DNA from: Caulobacteraceae bacterium
Lineage (GTDB): Bacteria; Pseudomonadota; Alphaproteobacteria; Caulobacterales; Caulobacteraceae
DNA: 35,373 nucleotides
NCBI GenBank assembly: GCA_025450315.1
Contig: JANWHQ010000077.1
Location: forward strand, 1-35,373
Reading direction: 5' to 3'
Below the pieces are notes generated by a model. That model worked only from the letters and a program-made list of their open reading frames with translations, was not told where the DNA came from and made no database searches. Below, one piece after another: positions 10,626 through 19,656 of this stretch. The number at the start of each line of letters is the position of its first letter. Within the stretch, counting starts at the first letter, position 1. Both the position numbers and the translations under genes were made by a program.

Positions 10626-11621
10626 ATGCGCGGATGGCGTGGAGTTGCGGCGGCCATGTCCGCGCTCGCCGGGATCTCCGCGGCGGGATCGGCCCTGGCG
10701 GCGGGATCCGGCTGCGACCGGGCCTGCTTGGTCGGGACGATGGACAGCTATCTAGGCGCCATGGTCGCGCACGAACCGGGACGGCTGAAGGTGACGCCCG
10801 GCGTCCGCTTCACCGAGGACGGCGCGCCCTTGAAGCTCGGCGACGGGCTGTGGGCCACCAACGGGGGGCTGGGGCCGTTCCGGCTTGATTTCGACGATCC
10901 CGAGGCCGGCCAGGCCGGCGCCCTGGTGACGGTCAAGGAGAACGGGAACATCGCCCTGATGGCCATCCGCCTGAAGGTCGTGGGCGGCCGGATCAGCCAG
11001 GTCGAGACGGTGCTGGCCCGCAAGGGCGAGCTGCAGTCGCTGCAGACCGACCTGCTGCAGTCGCCGCTGCCCATCTTCAAGGAGGACGTGCCGGCCGCCC
11101 GCCGCTCCTCGCGCGCGGAGCTGGAGAAGATCACCAACCTCTATTTCGACGCCATCGAACAGGCCGACGGCTCCATCGTGCCCTTCGCCCGGGACGGCTT
11201 CCGCATCGAGAACGGGGTGCGCACCTGCAACAATCCCGAGCCCGTCACCGGGGGCGCCAATCCGGACTTCGCCAAGCTGCGCGGCATGGCCTGCGCCGAC
11301 CAGCTCTCCACCAAGATCTTCACCTACATCAAGTCGGTGCGCCCGCGCCGGATCGAGGTGGTGGACGTCGACAAGGGGCTGGCCATCGCCTTCGTCCGCT
11401 TCAATCACCCCGGAAACATCCTGTTCGTCGACACCCCGGCCAACGGCCGCGTCAGCCAGGAGCGCAACCCCTGGGCCATCCGCCCGACCAGCGCCCTGAT
11501 CGCCGAGCTGTTCAAGATCGAGGACCACAAGATCCAGCGCGTCATGGCGGTGATCACCAACGTGCCCTACCGCATGCCGACGGGGTGGGAGAGCCCCACC
11601 CCCGCCGCCGGCGCTCGCTAG
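10626..11621 (+). CDS. Secreted protein of unknown function
   Basis: A 331-residue protein with an N-terminal signal peptide (hydrophobic to about residue 26, ending GSALAAG). The mature part opens [20 protein letters not shown] and repeats a fold-like unit, with a second helix near [18 protein letters not shown]. The pattern (short helix, then VRFTEDG strands) suggests tandem NTF2/SnoaL-like alpha+beta domains, but I do not recognise a characterised relative. Four cysteines may form periplasmic disulfides. The start is firm: ATG at 10626 after GGGAGGGG. The stop codon overlaps that of the convergent mdh gene through a shared CTAG. Confidence 0.82.
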   Translation: MRGWRGVAAAMSALAGISAAGSALAAGSGCDRACLVGTMDSYLGAMVAHEPGRLKVTPGVRFTEDGAPLKLGDGLWATNGGLGPFRLDFDDPEAGQAGALVTVKENGNIALMAIRLKVVGGRISQVETVLARKGELQSLQTDLLQSPLPIFKEDVPAARRSSRAELEKITNLYFDAIEQADGSIVPFARDGFRIENGVRTCNNPEPVTGGANPDFAKLRGMACADQLSTKIFTYIKSVRPRRIEVVDVDKGLAIAFVRFNHPGNILFVDTPANGRVSQERNPWAIRPTSALIAELFKIEDHKIQRVMAVITNVPYRMPTGWESPTPAAGAR

Positions 11622-12604
11622 GCCAGCATCTCCTTGACCGTGTCGCGCTCGGCGACCAGCTCGTCGTTGGTGATCTTGATCTTCGACTTGGCGAAGGCGT
11701 CCATGTCGTAGCTGGTCACGACCTCGTAGCCGGTCCCGGTGGACCTAACCGGCATGCCGGCCCAGACGCCTTCGGAGAAGCCATAGCGCCCATGGCTGGG
11801 CACGGCGACCGCGTGCAGCGCGCCCGGGGTGACCAGGCCACGCACGTGATCGACGAGGGCGTTGGCCGCCGAGGCGGCCGAGCTCTGGCCGCGCGCCTCG
11901 ATCACCGCCGCGCCTCGTTTGCCGACCGTGGGCAGGTACTCGCCCTCGAGCCAGGCCTTGTCGCCGATGACCTCCGAAGCGGGCCGTCCGCCGATCCTGG
12001 CATGGGTGAAGTCGGCGAACATCGTCGGGCTGTGGTTGCCGTAGATGAAGAGCTCGGAGACCTCGCCCACCGCCACGCCGGCCTTGCGGGCCAGGAGCGC
12101 GCGGCCGCGGTTCTCGTCCAGGCGCACCATGGCAGTGAAGCGGTCCTGTCCCAGACGCTTGGCCTGGCTGGCGGCGATCATGCAGTTGGTGTTGCAGGGG
12201 TTGCCGACCACCGCGATGCGCGCATCGTCGGCCGCCACCTTGTCGATCGAGCGCCCCTGCGCGACGAAGATCTTGCCGTTGTCCTTCAGCAGATCGGCCC
12301 GTTCCATCCCTGGGCCGCGCGGCTTGGAGCCGACCAGCAGGCACCAGTTCGCATCCCTGAAAGCGGTGTCCGCATCGCCGGTCAGGATCATGTCCTGCAG
12401 CAGCGGGAAGGCGCAGTCCTCCAGCTCCATCGCCACGCCGCGCAGGGCCTTCTGCGGGCCTTCGACCGGGATCTCCAGCAGCTGCAGGATCACCGGCTGG
12501 TCCTCGCCCAGCATCTGGCCCGAAGCGATCCGAAACAGCAGGGCGTAGCCGATGTTGCCGGCCGCGCCGGTGACCGCAACGCGAATGGGAGGCTTTGACG
12601 CCAT
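11618..12604 (-). CDS. mdh: Malate dehydrogenase (GAAGxIG type)
   Basis: NAD(P)-dependent malate dehydrogenase, 328 residues, interconverting malate and oxaloacetate. The Rossmann motif is GAAGNIG (13-19), followed by GNPCNTN (134-140), RLDENR (161-166, catalytic Asp and substrate Arg) and GNHSPT with catalytic His191. The sequence belongs to the branch that includes plant cytosolic and Pseudomonas/Xanthomonas-type enzymes, not the LDH-like Mdh usually found beside sucCD in alphaproteobacteria. The ATG at 12604 has AAGGAG nine bases upstream. Its upstream gap carries a 10-base periodic GCGC(AAC) repeat. Confidence 0.95.
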   Translation of the reverse strand: MASKPPIRVAVTGAAGNIGYALLFRIASGQMLGEDQPVILQLLEIPVEGPQKALRGVAMELEDCAFPLLQDMILTGDADTAFRDANWCLLVGSKPRGPGMERADLLKDNGKIFVAQGRSIDKVAADDARIAVVGNPCNTNCMIAASQAKRLGQDRFTAMVRLDENRGRALLARKAGVAVGEVSELFIYGNHSPTMFADFTHARIGGRPASEVIGDKAWLEGEYLPTVGKRGAAVIEARGQSSAASAANALVDHVRGLVTPGALHAVAVPSHGRYGFSEGVWAGMPVRSTGTGYEVVTSYDMDAFAKSKIKITNDELVAERDTVKEMLA

Positions 12605-12664
12605 GATGTCTGCTCCTTGGGATGCTGCGGTGCGTGCGTAGCCCGAGCGCGGTTGACCCGCAAC

Positions 12665-12689
12665 GCGCAACCACGCGCAACAATGCGCC
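12665..12689. repeat. 10-base periodic GCGCAAC repeat in the mdh/HIT gap
   Basis: GCGCAAC occurs at 12665-12671 and 12675-12681, with GCGCC at 12685, so three half-units recur every 10 bases (one helical turn). A further GCGCAAC lies at 12714-12720. It sits between the divergent mdh and HIT genes, 61-85 bases upstream of the mdh start, a position suited to an operator. In GC-rich DNA such runs can also arise by chance. Confidence 0.3.
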
Positions 12690-12807
12690 ATCGGCGCCCA
12701 AGGCCTGCGCCGCGCGCAACCGCCGCGCCCGAAGTTGGCCCGTTGAGGTGGACGGCGCCCGCCCCGGTCGCTAGACACCGCCGCCTCGCTTCGCCGGAAA
12801 GATCCCC

Positions 12808-13248
12808 TTGGACAAGTTCGCCCTGGCTCCGGCCTTCCTCTCGACCTCCGAGCCGCTCGTGTCGCTGAAGCTCTGCGAGGCGCGGCTGCAGGCCGATGCG
12901 CGTTTTCCCTGGATCGTGCTGGTGCCGCGCCGGGCCGGCGCCCGGGAAATGGAGCACATCTCCAACGGCGACCGCGCCCAGCTGATGGACGAAATCATCG
13001 CCGCCAGCGCGGCGGTGCGCGCCATCGGGGCGGCGATCGGCCGTCCGGTGGAGCGGGTAAACGTCGGCCAGATCGGCCTGAAGACGCCGCAGCTGCACAT
13101 CCACGTGGTGGGCCGGCGGGCCGACGACCCATGCTGGCCCGAGCCGGTCTGGGGCCGCGGCGAGGCCGTCGACTACGACCCGCGGACCCTCGAGGTGGCG
13201 ATCGCCGCGGCGCTGGGCGTGCTCAAGGCGATGCAGGCGGCCGCCTGA
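12808..13248 (+). CDS. HIT family protein (nucleotide hydrolase-like)
   Basis: A 146-residue HIT-domain protein. [10 protein letters not shown] (33-42) and the histidine segment [10 protein letters not shown] (95-104) define it, followed by [11 protein letters not shown], typical of a branch of short bacterial HIT proteins. The canonical triad HxHxH has only two histidines here (97, 99); the third position is Val101, which I believe is usual in this branch. Relatives hydrolyse dinucleoside polyphosphates or nucleoside phosphoramidates; the substrate is unknown. The start is TTG at 12808, with a GGAAAGA-like site before it. The gene lies wholly inside the antisense read-through of the neighbouring GST frame, but its conserved protein shows it is the real coding strand. 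Confidence 0.85.
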   Translation: MDKFALAPAFLSTSEPLVSLKLCEARLQADARFPWIVLVPRRAGAREMEHISNGDRAQLMDEIIAASAAVRAIGAAIGRPVERVNVGQIGLKTPQLHIHVVGRRADDPCWPEPVWGRGEAVDYDPRTLEVAIAAALGVLKAMQAAA

Positions 13249-13275
13249 CCTTTCGCTTCCGGCGCGGCCCGGGCG

Positions 13276-13905
13276 GCCCTTCAGCTCTTCGAACGGGATC
13301 ATCACGCGCCGCCGGTAGGCCGGCCGGGCGCGCAGCCGCGCGTACCAGGCCTCGACGTTGGGGACCTCGGGGCGGGCGATGTCCATCTCGAACAGGCGAA
13401 AGAGCAGGGCGCCCGCCGGAATGTCGGCCAGGGTCAGCTCGGCCCCCAGCAGGAAGTCCCGGCCCTCGAGCACGCGGTCCAGCAGCGCCAGATGCGCGCC
13501 GGTGTTGGCGATGGAGCGCTCGATCGCCCGCCAGTCGCGCTGGGGCTCGGGGGTCCGATAGAGGTCCCAGAAGACGCCGTTCAGGAAATCCTGCTGGAAG
13601 CCTCTGGCCCAATCCAGCCACCGATCCCACTGCGAGCGCTCGTCCGGGTCGTCCGACCAGAACCGGCCCTGGCCGTAGCGGGCGGCGAGGTAGCGGAGGA
13701 TGGCGTGGCTTTCCCAGACCACCGTTCCGCCGTCGTCGATGACGGGTACCAGGCCGTTGGGGTTCATGGCCAGCATCCGGGGCGTGTCGAGCCCGCCGTG
13801 GTCGCCGCCCAGCGGAACATGCTCGTGGGCCAGCTCCAGCTCGTCGACCAGCCACATCACCTTCTGGACGTTGAAGGCGCTGCGGCGGCCGAAGACGCGC
13901 AGCAT
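13276..13905 (-). CDS. Glutathione S-transferase (3' end anomalous)
   Basis: Cytosolic glutathione S-transferase. The thioredoxin-like domain (1-80) has FGRRSAFNVQKV, NPNGLVPVIDD and ESHAILRYLA (glutathione-binding Glu-Ser 65-66). The helical domain ends RARPAYRRRVMIPFEELKG near residue 210, where relatives stop. Here no in-frame stop follows: the frame stays open to 12490, antisense through the HIT gene and into the start of mdh (471 codons in all). The coordinates given cover only the recognisable protein. A late frameshift, stop-codon loss or sequencing error are the possible causes. The ATG at 13905 stands one base after the bioB stop, so the gene is translationally tied to bioB. Confidence 0.85.
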
Positions 13906-13906
13906 G

Positions 13907-14905
13907 TCAGGCCGCGCCTGAGCCCATGGGCCTGAGGCCCAGGTCCGCGAACAGCCGCTCGTCGGAGGCCATCTCTGGATTGGGCGTGGTCAACAGCCGC
14001 TCGCCGACGAAGATGGAGTTGGCGCCGGCCAGGAAGCAAAGCGCCTGCAGCTCGCGGCTCATGGTCTCGCGGCCGGCCGACAGCCGGACGACCGCCTTGG
14101 GGCAGACGAGCCGCGCCACCGCGATGGTGCGCACGAATTCGATGCCGTCGATCCGGCCCTCGGCCGAGACCTTGTCGCCCAGGGGCGTGCCCTCCACCGG
14201 GACCAGGGCGTTCACCGGCAGGCTGTCGGGATGTTCGGGGAGGGTGGCCAGGGCGTGCAGCAGCCCCGCGCGGTCGGCGCGGCCCTCGCCCATGCCGACG
14301 ATGCCGCCGCAGCAGACCGAGATGCCCTCGGCGCGCACGGCCGCCAGGGTCTTCAGCCGGTCATCGTAGGTGCGGGTGGAGACGACCGTCCCATAGTACT
14401 CGGGGCCGGTGTCGAGGTTGTGGTTGTAGTAGTCGAGGCCCGCGGCCTTCAGCGCCCTGGCCTGGGGCGGGGTCAGCATGCCGAGCGTGGCGCAGGTCTC
14501 CAGCCCCAGCGCCTTCACCCCCGAGATCATCGCCTCCAGCTTGGGCAGGTCGCGGTCCTTCAGCTCGCGCCAGGCCGCGCCCATGCAGAAGCGCTGGGCG
14601 CCGGACGCCTTGGCCCGGGCCGCCTCGGCCACCACCAGATCGGCCTCCATCAGCCTGCCCGCCTTCAGTCCCGTGTCGAAGTGGGCCGACTGGCTGCAGT
14701 AGCCGCAGTCCTCGGCGCAGCCGCCGGTCTTCACCGACAGCAGCTGGGACATCTGCACCTCGGCCGGATCGAACCAGCGGCGGTGGACCTCGGCGGCGCG
14801 GAACACCAGCTCGGTGAACGGCAGCTCGAACAGGGCCTCAACCTCCTGCAGCGTCCAGTCGTGGCGGGGCAGGGCGGGGTCGGAAAAGCGGGCGGGGGCG
14901 TTCAT
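13907..14905 (-). CDS. bioB: Biotin synthase
   Basis: Radical-SAM enzyme that inserts sulfur into dethiobiotin, the last step of biotin synthesis; 332 residues. CAEDCGYC (Cys63, 67, 70) binds the 4Fe-4S cluster and [25 protein letters not shown] and RLSAGRE are BioB signatures, the last including the arginine near the 2Fe-2S cluster that supplies sulfur. The ATG at 14905 has GGAG six bases upstream. It lies between a SufE-type gene (53 bases upstream) and a GST gene (one base downstream). The SufE neighbour fits, since BioB consumes its own cluster and needs Fe-S repair. No other bio genes are present in the window. Confidence 0.97.
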   Translation of the reverse strand: MNAPARFSDPALPRHDWTLQEVEALFELPFTELVFRAAEVHRRWFDPAEVQMSQLLSVKTGGCAEDCGYCSQSAHFDTGLKAGRLMEADLVVAEAARAKASGAQRFCMGAAWRELKDRDLPKLEAMISGVKALGLETCATLGMLTPPQARALKAAGLDYYNHNLDTGPEYYGTVVSTRTYDDRLKTLAAVRAEGISVCCGGIVGMGEGRADRAGLLHALATLPEHPDSLPVNALVPVEGTPLGDKVSAEGRIDGIEFVRTIAVARLVCPKAVVRLSAGRETMSRELQALCFLAGANSIFVGERLLTTPNPEMASDERLFADLGLRPMGSGAA

Positions 14906-14958
14906 GCCGGACTCCGTGGCTGCGCCGGACGCATCAGGCCAACGCCATAGCAAGCCGC

Positions 14959-15393
14959 TCAGCCGGCGGCGAGGGCGGACTGGGCGTCGCGGCGGATGCG
15001 TTCCACCATGGAAAACAGGCCGTTGGAGCGTTGGGCGGTCAGGGCATGGTTGAGCCCGAGGCGCTCGTAGGCGCCCTGGGCGTCCAGCTCCAGGATCTCG
15101 CGCGGCGTCCGGTCCGAATAGAGCCTGAGCAGGATGGCGATCAGGCCGCGCACGATGTGGGCGTCGGAGTCCCCTCGGAAACGCAGCCGGCCGCCGGCTT
15201 CGGGCTCGGTCACCAGCCACACCTGGCTGGCGCAGCCGCGCACCTTGTTCTGGTCGGAGTGCTCGTCCTCCGACAGCGGCTCCAGCGCGCGGCCCAGGTC
15301 GATGATGTATCGGTAGCGATCTTCCCAGTCGTCCAGGGACGAGAAATCCCCGGCCAGGTCGTCCAGCGCTGCGGCGGCCGTTTCGATGGTCAT
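14959..15393 (-). CDS. sufE: SufE family sulfur-transfer protein
   Basis: A 144-residue SufE protein, which takes persulfide sulfur from the cysteine desulfurase SufS and passes it to the Fe-S scaffold. The family core reads [12 protein letters not shown] and [12 protein letters not shown], with the acceptor cysteine at 54. The length is normal. The ATG at 15393 matches the family N-terminus (MTIETA); an in-frame TTG at 15429 is possible but less likely. It sits directly upstream of bioB, linking sulfur supply to biotin synthase. It diverges from the histidine kinase gene across about 250 bases. Confidence 0.93.
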   Translation of the reverse strand: MTIETAAAALDDLAGDFSSLDDWEDRYRYIIDLGRALEPLSEDEHSDQNKVRGCASQVWLVTEPEAGGRLRFRGDSDAHIVRGLIAILLRLYSDRTPREILELDAQGAYERLGLNHALTAQRSNGLFSMVERIRRDAQSALAAG

Positions 15394-15641
15394 CAGCGGC
15401 CACTTAGGGGCCGCGGTCCCCCGTAGCAATGCGCCATGCGCGCTTTGCGCCGCGTCTCGTTATGATCCAGTCCGTCTGCGGCCGATTCGGTCATCGTCCA
15501 CAGCTTCGGCTCCCAGGCGGTCGCGTGGCGAGCGAGCGGCCTTTAGCCGTCACAGTCAGGACGATAGTGTTCCGGAGGGGAGCCTGGCCTGATCACACCG
15601 TGACCGAAGAACGCACTCTTCTGGACGAGGACGGAGGCCGG

Positions 15642-17273
<1,632 letters not shown>

Positions 17274-17364
17274 GGCGCAGCCCCCAGTCGGCTGGGCCGG
17301 CGACTTGTCGGACGGGCGCGGGGGCGAAGGAACGAGCCGTTGTGGATATCTGGCAACAGCCTAA

Positions 17365-17390
17365 AATCTCAGGGCGCTAGAATCTCAGGG
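17365..17390. repeat. Direct repeat AATCTCAGGG before a secreted-protein gene
   Basis: AATCTCAGGG occurs at 17365-17374 and exactly again at 17381-17390, a 16-base period. The second copy runs into the GGAGGAGG ribosome-binding site of the next gene and both include a GANTC-like edge (GAATC at the second). It may be a short tandem duplication or a binding site; function unknown. Confidence 0.5.
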
Positions 17391-17401
17391 AGGAGGTCGC
17401 C

Positions 17402-17767
17402 ATGCGCACAATCGCTCTGGGTCTGGTCGCGTCCGCGGCGTTGTCACCGGCCGCTGCAAACGCTGAAGGGCCGTGCCTCAAGCCGTTCATATGGTCGGCC
17501 CCGTCGCGGAGCGAACTGGCCGAGGTCTATCCCCCGCGCGCGATGATGCACGGCATCGCCGGCAATGCGCTTCTCGTCTGCGATCAAACTGCGTTCGGCC
17601 GACTTGTCAGCTGCGCCGTTGGGTCGGAGTGGCCTTCCGGGTATGGCTTCGGCTCTGCGGCTCTGAAGCTGGCCCCAGGACTGAAATACGGCGGGTGCGC
17701 CGACATGCCCGACAGGATCATTCGCTACAACGTGCAGATACCCATCCGCTTCAGCCTGTCGGGCTAA
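17402..17767 (+). CDS. Secreted single-domain TonB C-terminal-like protein
   Basis: A 121-residue protein: a signal peptide (to about residue 21, PAAANAEG) followed almost at once by a TonB C-terminal-type domain. The domain pattern is ELAEVYPPRAMMHGIAG, then a cysteine-containing strand, then SEWPSGYGFGSAALKLAP, then YNVQIPIRFSL. It has no membrane anchor and no proline-rich arm, so it cannot transduce energy as TonB does; it may be a periplasmic binding module. Four cysteines could form two disulfides. The start is firm: GGAGGAGG lies seven bases before the ATG. Such small proteins are, from memory, frequent in Caulobacterales. Confidence 0.8.
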   Translation: MRTIALGLVASAALSPAAANAEGPCLKPFIWSAPSRSELAEVYPPRAMMHGIAGNALLVCDQTAFGRLVSCAVGSEWPSGYGFGSAALKLAPGLKYGGCADMPDRIIRYNVQIPIRFSLSG

Positions 17768-17813
17768 GGCGCGAGGGCGCGCGAGCGCTTTCCGCCTACC
17801 GCGACCACGCGCG

Positions 17814-18749
17814 TCAGCGCGGAGCGGCGGCCAGGAAGGCCTGGCCGGCGGCGAAGTCGCCGACTTCCACATAGGCGCGCCGGGCCGTGGCGCCGGAGGC
17901 GTCCTGGATCAGGAACACCAGGGTCACCGCCTCGCGCGGGTCGAGCCCGGCCAGGGCCTGGGCCGCCGCGGCGGGGTAGCGGAAGGCGATCCCGGAGGCC
18001 GCGCCGCGGGGCAGCAGGGTCTTGTCAGCCGCGGCCCGGGCTTCGGCGGTGAAGGCCAGTGCAGCCGAGCGCGGCGGCGCCCGTTCGGCCAGCGGCAGGC
18101 GCGCCCAGGCGGCCACGCTGACGGCCTGCAGATAGGGCTCGGGCGCGCGCGCGGTGTCGCGCACCATCAGCTGGGCCGCGTAGGGCGTCTCGCCGGGTCC
18201 GAAGTCGCCCACGGCCAGGAGCTGGGCCGGATGGCCATAGTCGCCGGCCAGGCCGAACATCACGCGGACGGGCCCGGCCGAGGCGGGCTGGGAGAGCCGC
18301 CAGATCGGGGTGCGCAGGGGCAGGGTGCGGTCGGCCTGCCATCCGGCGTCGTCGCCCGGGAAGCTCATGCGGATCAGCTTGCTGTAGCCGTCGAAGGCGG
18401 TCTTCACCCGCGCCGCGGCGACGCCGAGGTCGTGGGCGCCGCAGGCCAGGCCGGCCTGCTTGGCGATCGCCTGGGCCTGGACGACGCGCAGGGCGGCGTT
18501 GGTGGCGCCGGCCCTCAGGGCCGCGCCGCGGGCCTGGGCTTCGGCCGCCGCCAGGGCCGAGCCGAGCGCCGGCGCGAACAGGTGGCAGCGCGCGTCGGCG
18601 GCGTGCATCAGCGCGCGCTCGTAATAGGCCTGGGCTCCCGGCGTGGAGGCGCCGGCTGCGCCGGCCACGGCCAGGGCGGCCAGGGCGGCCATGGGCGCCA
18701 GGCGCTGGCGCCGGGTGCGGATCGGGAGGATATCTCTGGGCGGCGGCAT
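17814..18749 (-). CDS. Predicted exported protein, function unknown
   Basis: A 311-residue protein. The N-terminus has basic residues (RTRRQRLAP) then a hydrophobic Ala-rich stretch ending GAAGAST, which looks like a signal peptide. The first half is helical and Ala-rich with cysteines at ADARCHLF and GLACGAHD; the second half looks like beta strands (VRVMFGLAGDYGHPAQLL, AYVEVGDF). I do not recognise the family. Open frame continues upstream to 18938, but it would overlap the divergent DUF1491 gene, so the ATG at 18749 was chosen. It converges on the TonB-like gene with a 46-base gap. Confidence 0.72.
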   Translation of the reverse strand: MPPPRDILPIRTRRQRLAPMAALAALAVAGAAGASTPGAQAYYERALMHAADARCHLFAPALGSALAAAEAQARGAALRAGATNAALRVVQAQAIAKQAGLACGAHDLGVAAARVKTAFDGYSKLIRMSFPGDDAGWQADRTLPLRTPIWRLSQPASAGPVRVMFGLAGDYGHPAQLLAVGDFGPGETPYAAQLMVRDTARAPEPYLQAVSVAAWARLPLAERAPPRSAALAFTAEARAAADKTLLPRGAASGIAFRYPAAAAQALAGLDPREAVTLVFLIQDASGATARRAYVEVGDFAAGQAFLAAAPR

Positions 18750-18804
18750 CTGGCCGCCACCATAGGCCCCGGCCCTTGCCGGACCGTTACGCCGAGGCAG
18801 CCCT

Positions 18805-19137
18805 CTGATCCTCTCCACCGACATCTGGGTGTCCGCCCTGATCCGCCGCGCCGAGCAGGGGGGCGCCTTCGCCACCGTGGCGCGCAAGGGCGATCCGCGC
18901 GCCGGGGCGGTGCTGGTCAAGGTGCTCGACCTCCGCAAGGGCCAGGTGAGGCTCTATGCCGAGGCCACCCGCGCCGACGGCGAGCGGGTGTGGATGCGGC
19001 CCGCCCACGCCGAGGCCGAGACGGAGCTGGACGCCTACGTCGAGCGCGCCCGGCGCATCGATCCGGACCTCTGGGTGGTGGAGATCGAGGACACCCAAGG
19101 CCGCCACTTCCTGACCGAGCCAGTCGACGAAAGCTAA
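18805..19137 (+). CDS. DUF1491 family protein, apparent non-standard start
   Basis: A 110-residue protein of the DUF1491 family, small alphaproteobacterial proteins of unknown function. The conserved start of the family (LPTDIWVxALIRRAE) is encoded here as LSTDIWVSALIRRAEQGGA, yet the first standard start codon (GTG, 18829) falls after LSTDIW. Upstream in frame are CTG (18805) and ATC (18808); GAGG at 18794-18797 is seven bases before the CTG, so CTG is the best-supported start. Conserved features downstream are VARKGDPRAGAVLVKV and GERVWMRP. It diverges from the exported-protein gene across 55 bases. Confidence 0.82.
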   Translation: MILSTDIWVSALIRRAEQGGAFATVARKGDPRAGAVLVKVLDLRKGQVRLYAEATRADGERVWMRPAHAEAETELDAYVERARRIDPDLWVVEIEDTQGRHFLTEPVDES

Positions 19138-19150
19138 GCCGTACGGCCCG

Positions 19151-19165
19151 TTAACCGCGCCTTTA
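19151..19165. promoter_or_regulatory. CtrA-like box (TTAA-N7-TTTA)
   Basis: TTAACCGCGCCTTTA matches the CtrA full site TTAA-N7-TTAA at seven of eight positions. It lies 56 bases before the ATG at 19221. CtrA is the cell-cycle response regulator of Caulobacter-type bacteria. Its presence in AT-poor DNA near a gene start is suggestive. Confidence 0.45.
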
Positions 19166-19220
19166 CACTCGGCCTAAAGCCTCGATGCGGCAGGCTGTCG
19201 CACGCCCGGGGAGGTGCGGC

Positions 19221-19601
19221 ATGTATTTTCTGCTCAACGATGTGGTGCTGACGCTGGAGCTCCAGCTCTTGACCCCGCCCATGGTCGCGCGCCGGTTCTC
19301 GGCGCTCACCCTGGAGTGCGTGGAGAAGCTGGGGCGCGAGATCTTCGCCGAGGAGCCGCGATTGCAGCACCGCCGGCTGGAGCGCGCCAGGCGGCTGGCG
19401 GCCCTGATCGTCACCAAGGCGCCTGAGGTCAATGCGGCCCTGTTCGTCGCGCCGTCGCGCAGCTGCCGCTTCGACCAGGTGGCGGTGCGGCTGGCCAGCC
19501 TGGACGTAGGCCTGCTGGCCCGATTGCATACCGAGCAGCAGTCCGGCCGCCTCACCCCGATGCTGGCCGACCGGCTCGTCTGGGCCCAGGCCGCGGCCTA
19601 G
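19221..19601 (+). CDS. Small conserved protein of unknown function
   Basis: A 126-residue, mainly helical protein starting MYFLLNDVVLTLELQLL. No known catalytic motif is seen. It has one cysteine in LTLECVEKLG and another in SRSCRFD, and a hydrophobic N-terminal helix that is too short and mixed for a clear signal peptide. I do not recognise the family. The start is supported by GGGGAGG before the ATG at 19221, and a CtrA-like box lies upstream, so it may be cell-cycle controlled. Codon use is like that of the neighbours and the frame is closed properly 55 bases before prfC. Confidence 0.75.
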   Translation: MYFLLNDVVLTLELQLLTPPMVARRFSALTLECVEKLGREIFAEEPRLQHRRLERARRLAALIVTKAPEVNAALFVAPSRSCRFDQVAVRLASLDVGLLARLHTEQQSGRLTPMLADRLVWAQAAA

Positions 19602-19656
19602 CCGGATTCAGCGCCGGCCGTGACAAAGCGGCGGCCGGCCGCTACCTGCCCGCGCC

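Noticed and set aside
11585..12598. A 337-codon plus-strand frame opposite mdh
   Set aside because: The minus strand encodes an intact malate dehydrogenase with catalytic His, Asp and Arg; the plus frame is a shadow.
15429..15641. An N-terminal extension of the histidine kinase from an upstream in-frame ATG-like start
   Set aside because: The extension has no conserved sequence, overlaps the sufE promoter region, and a GTG with GGAGG lies closer to the membrane part.
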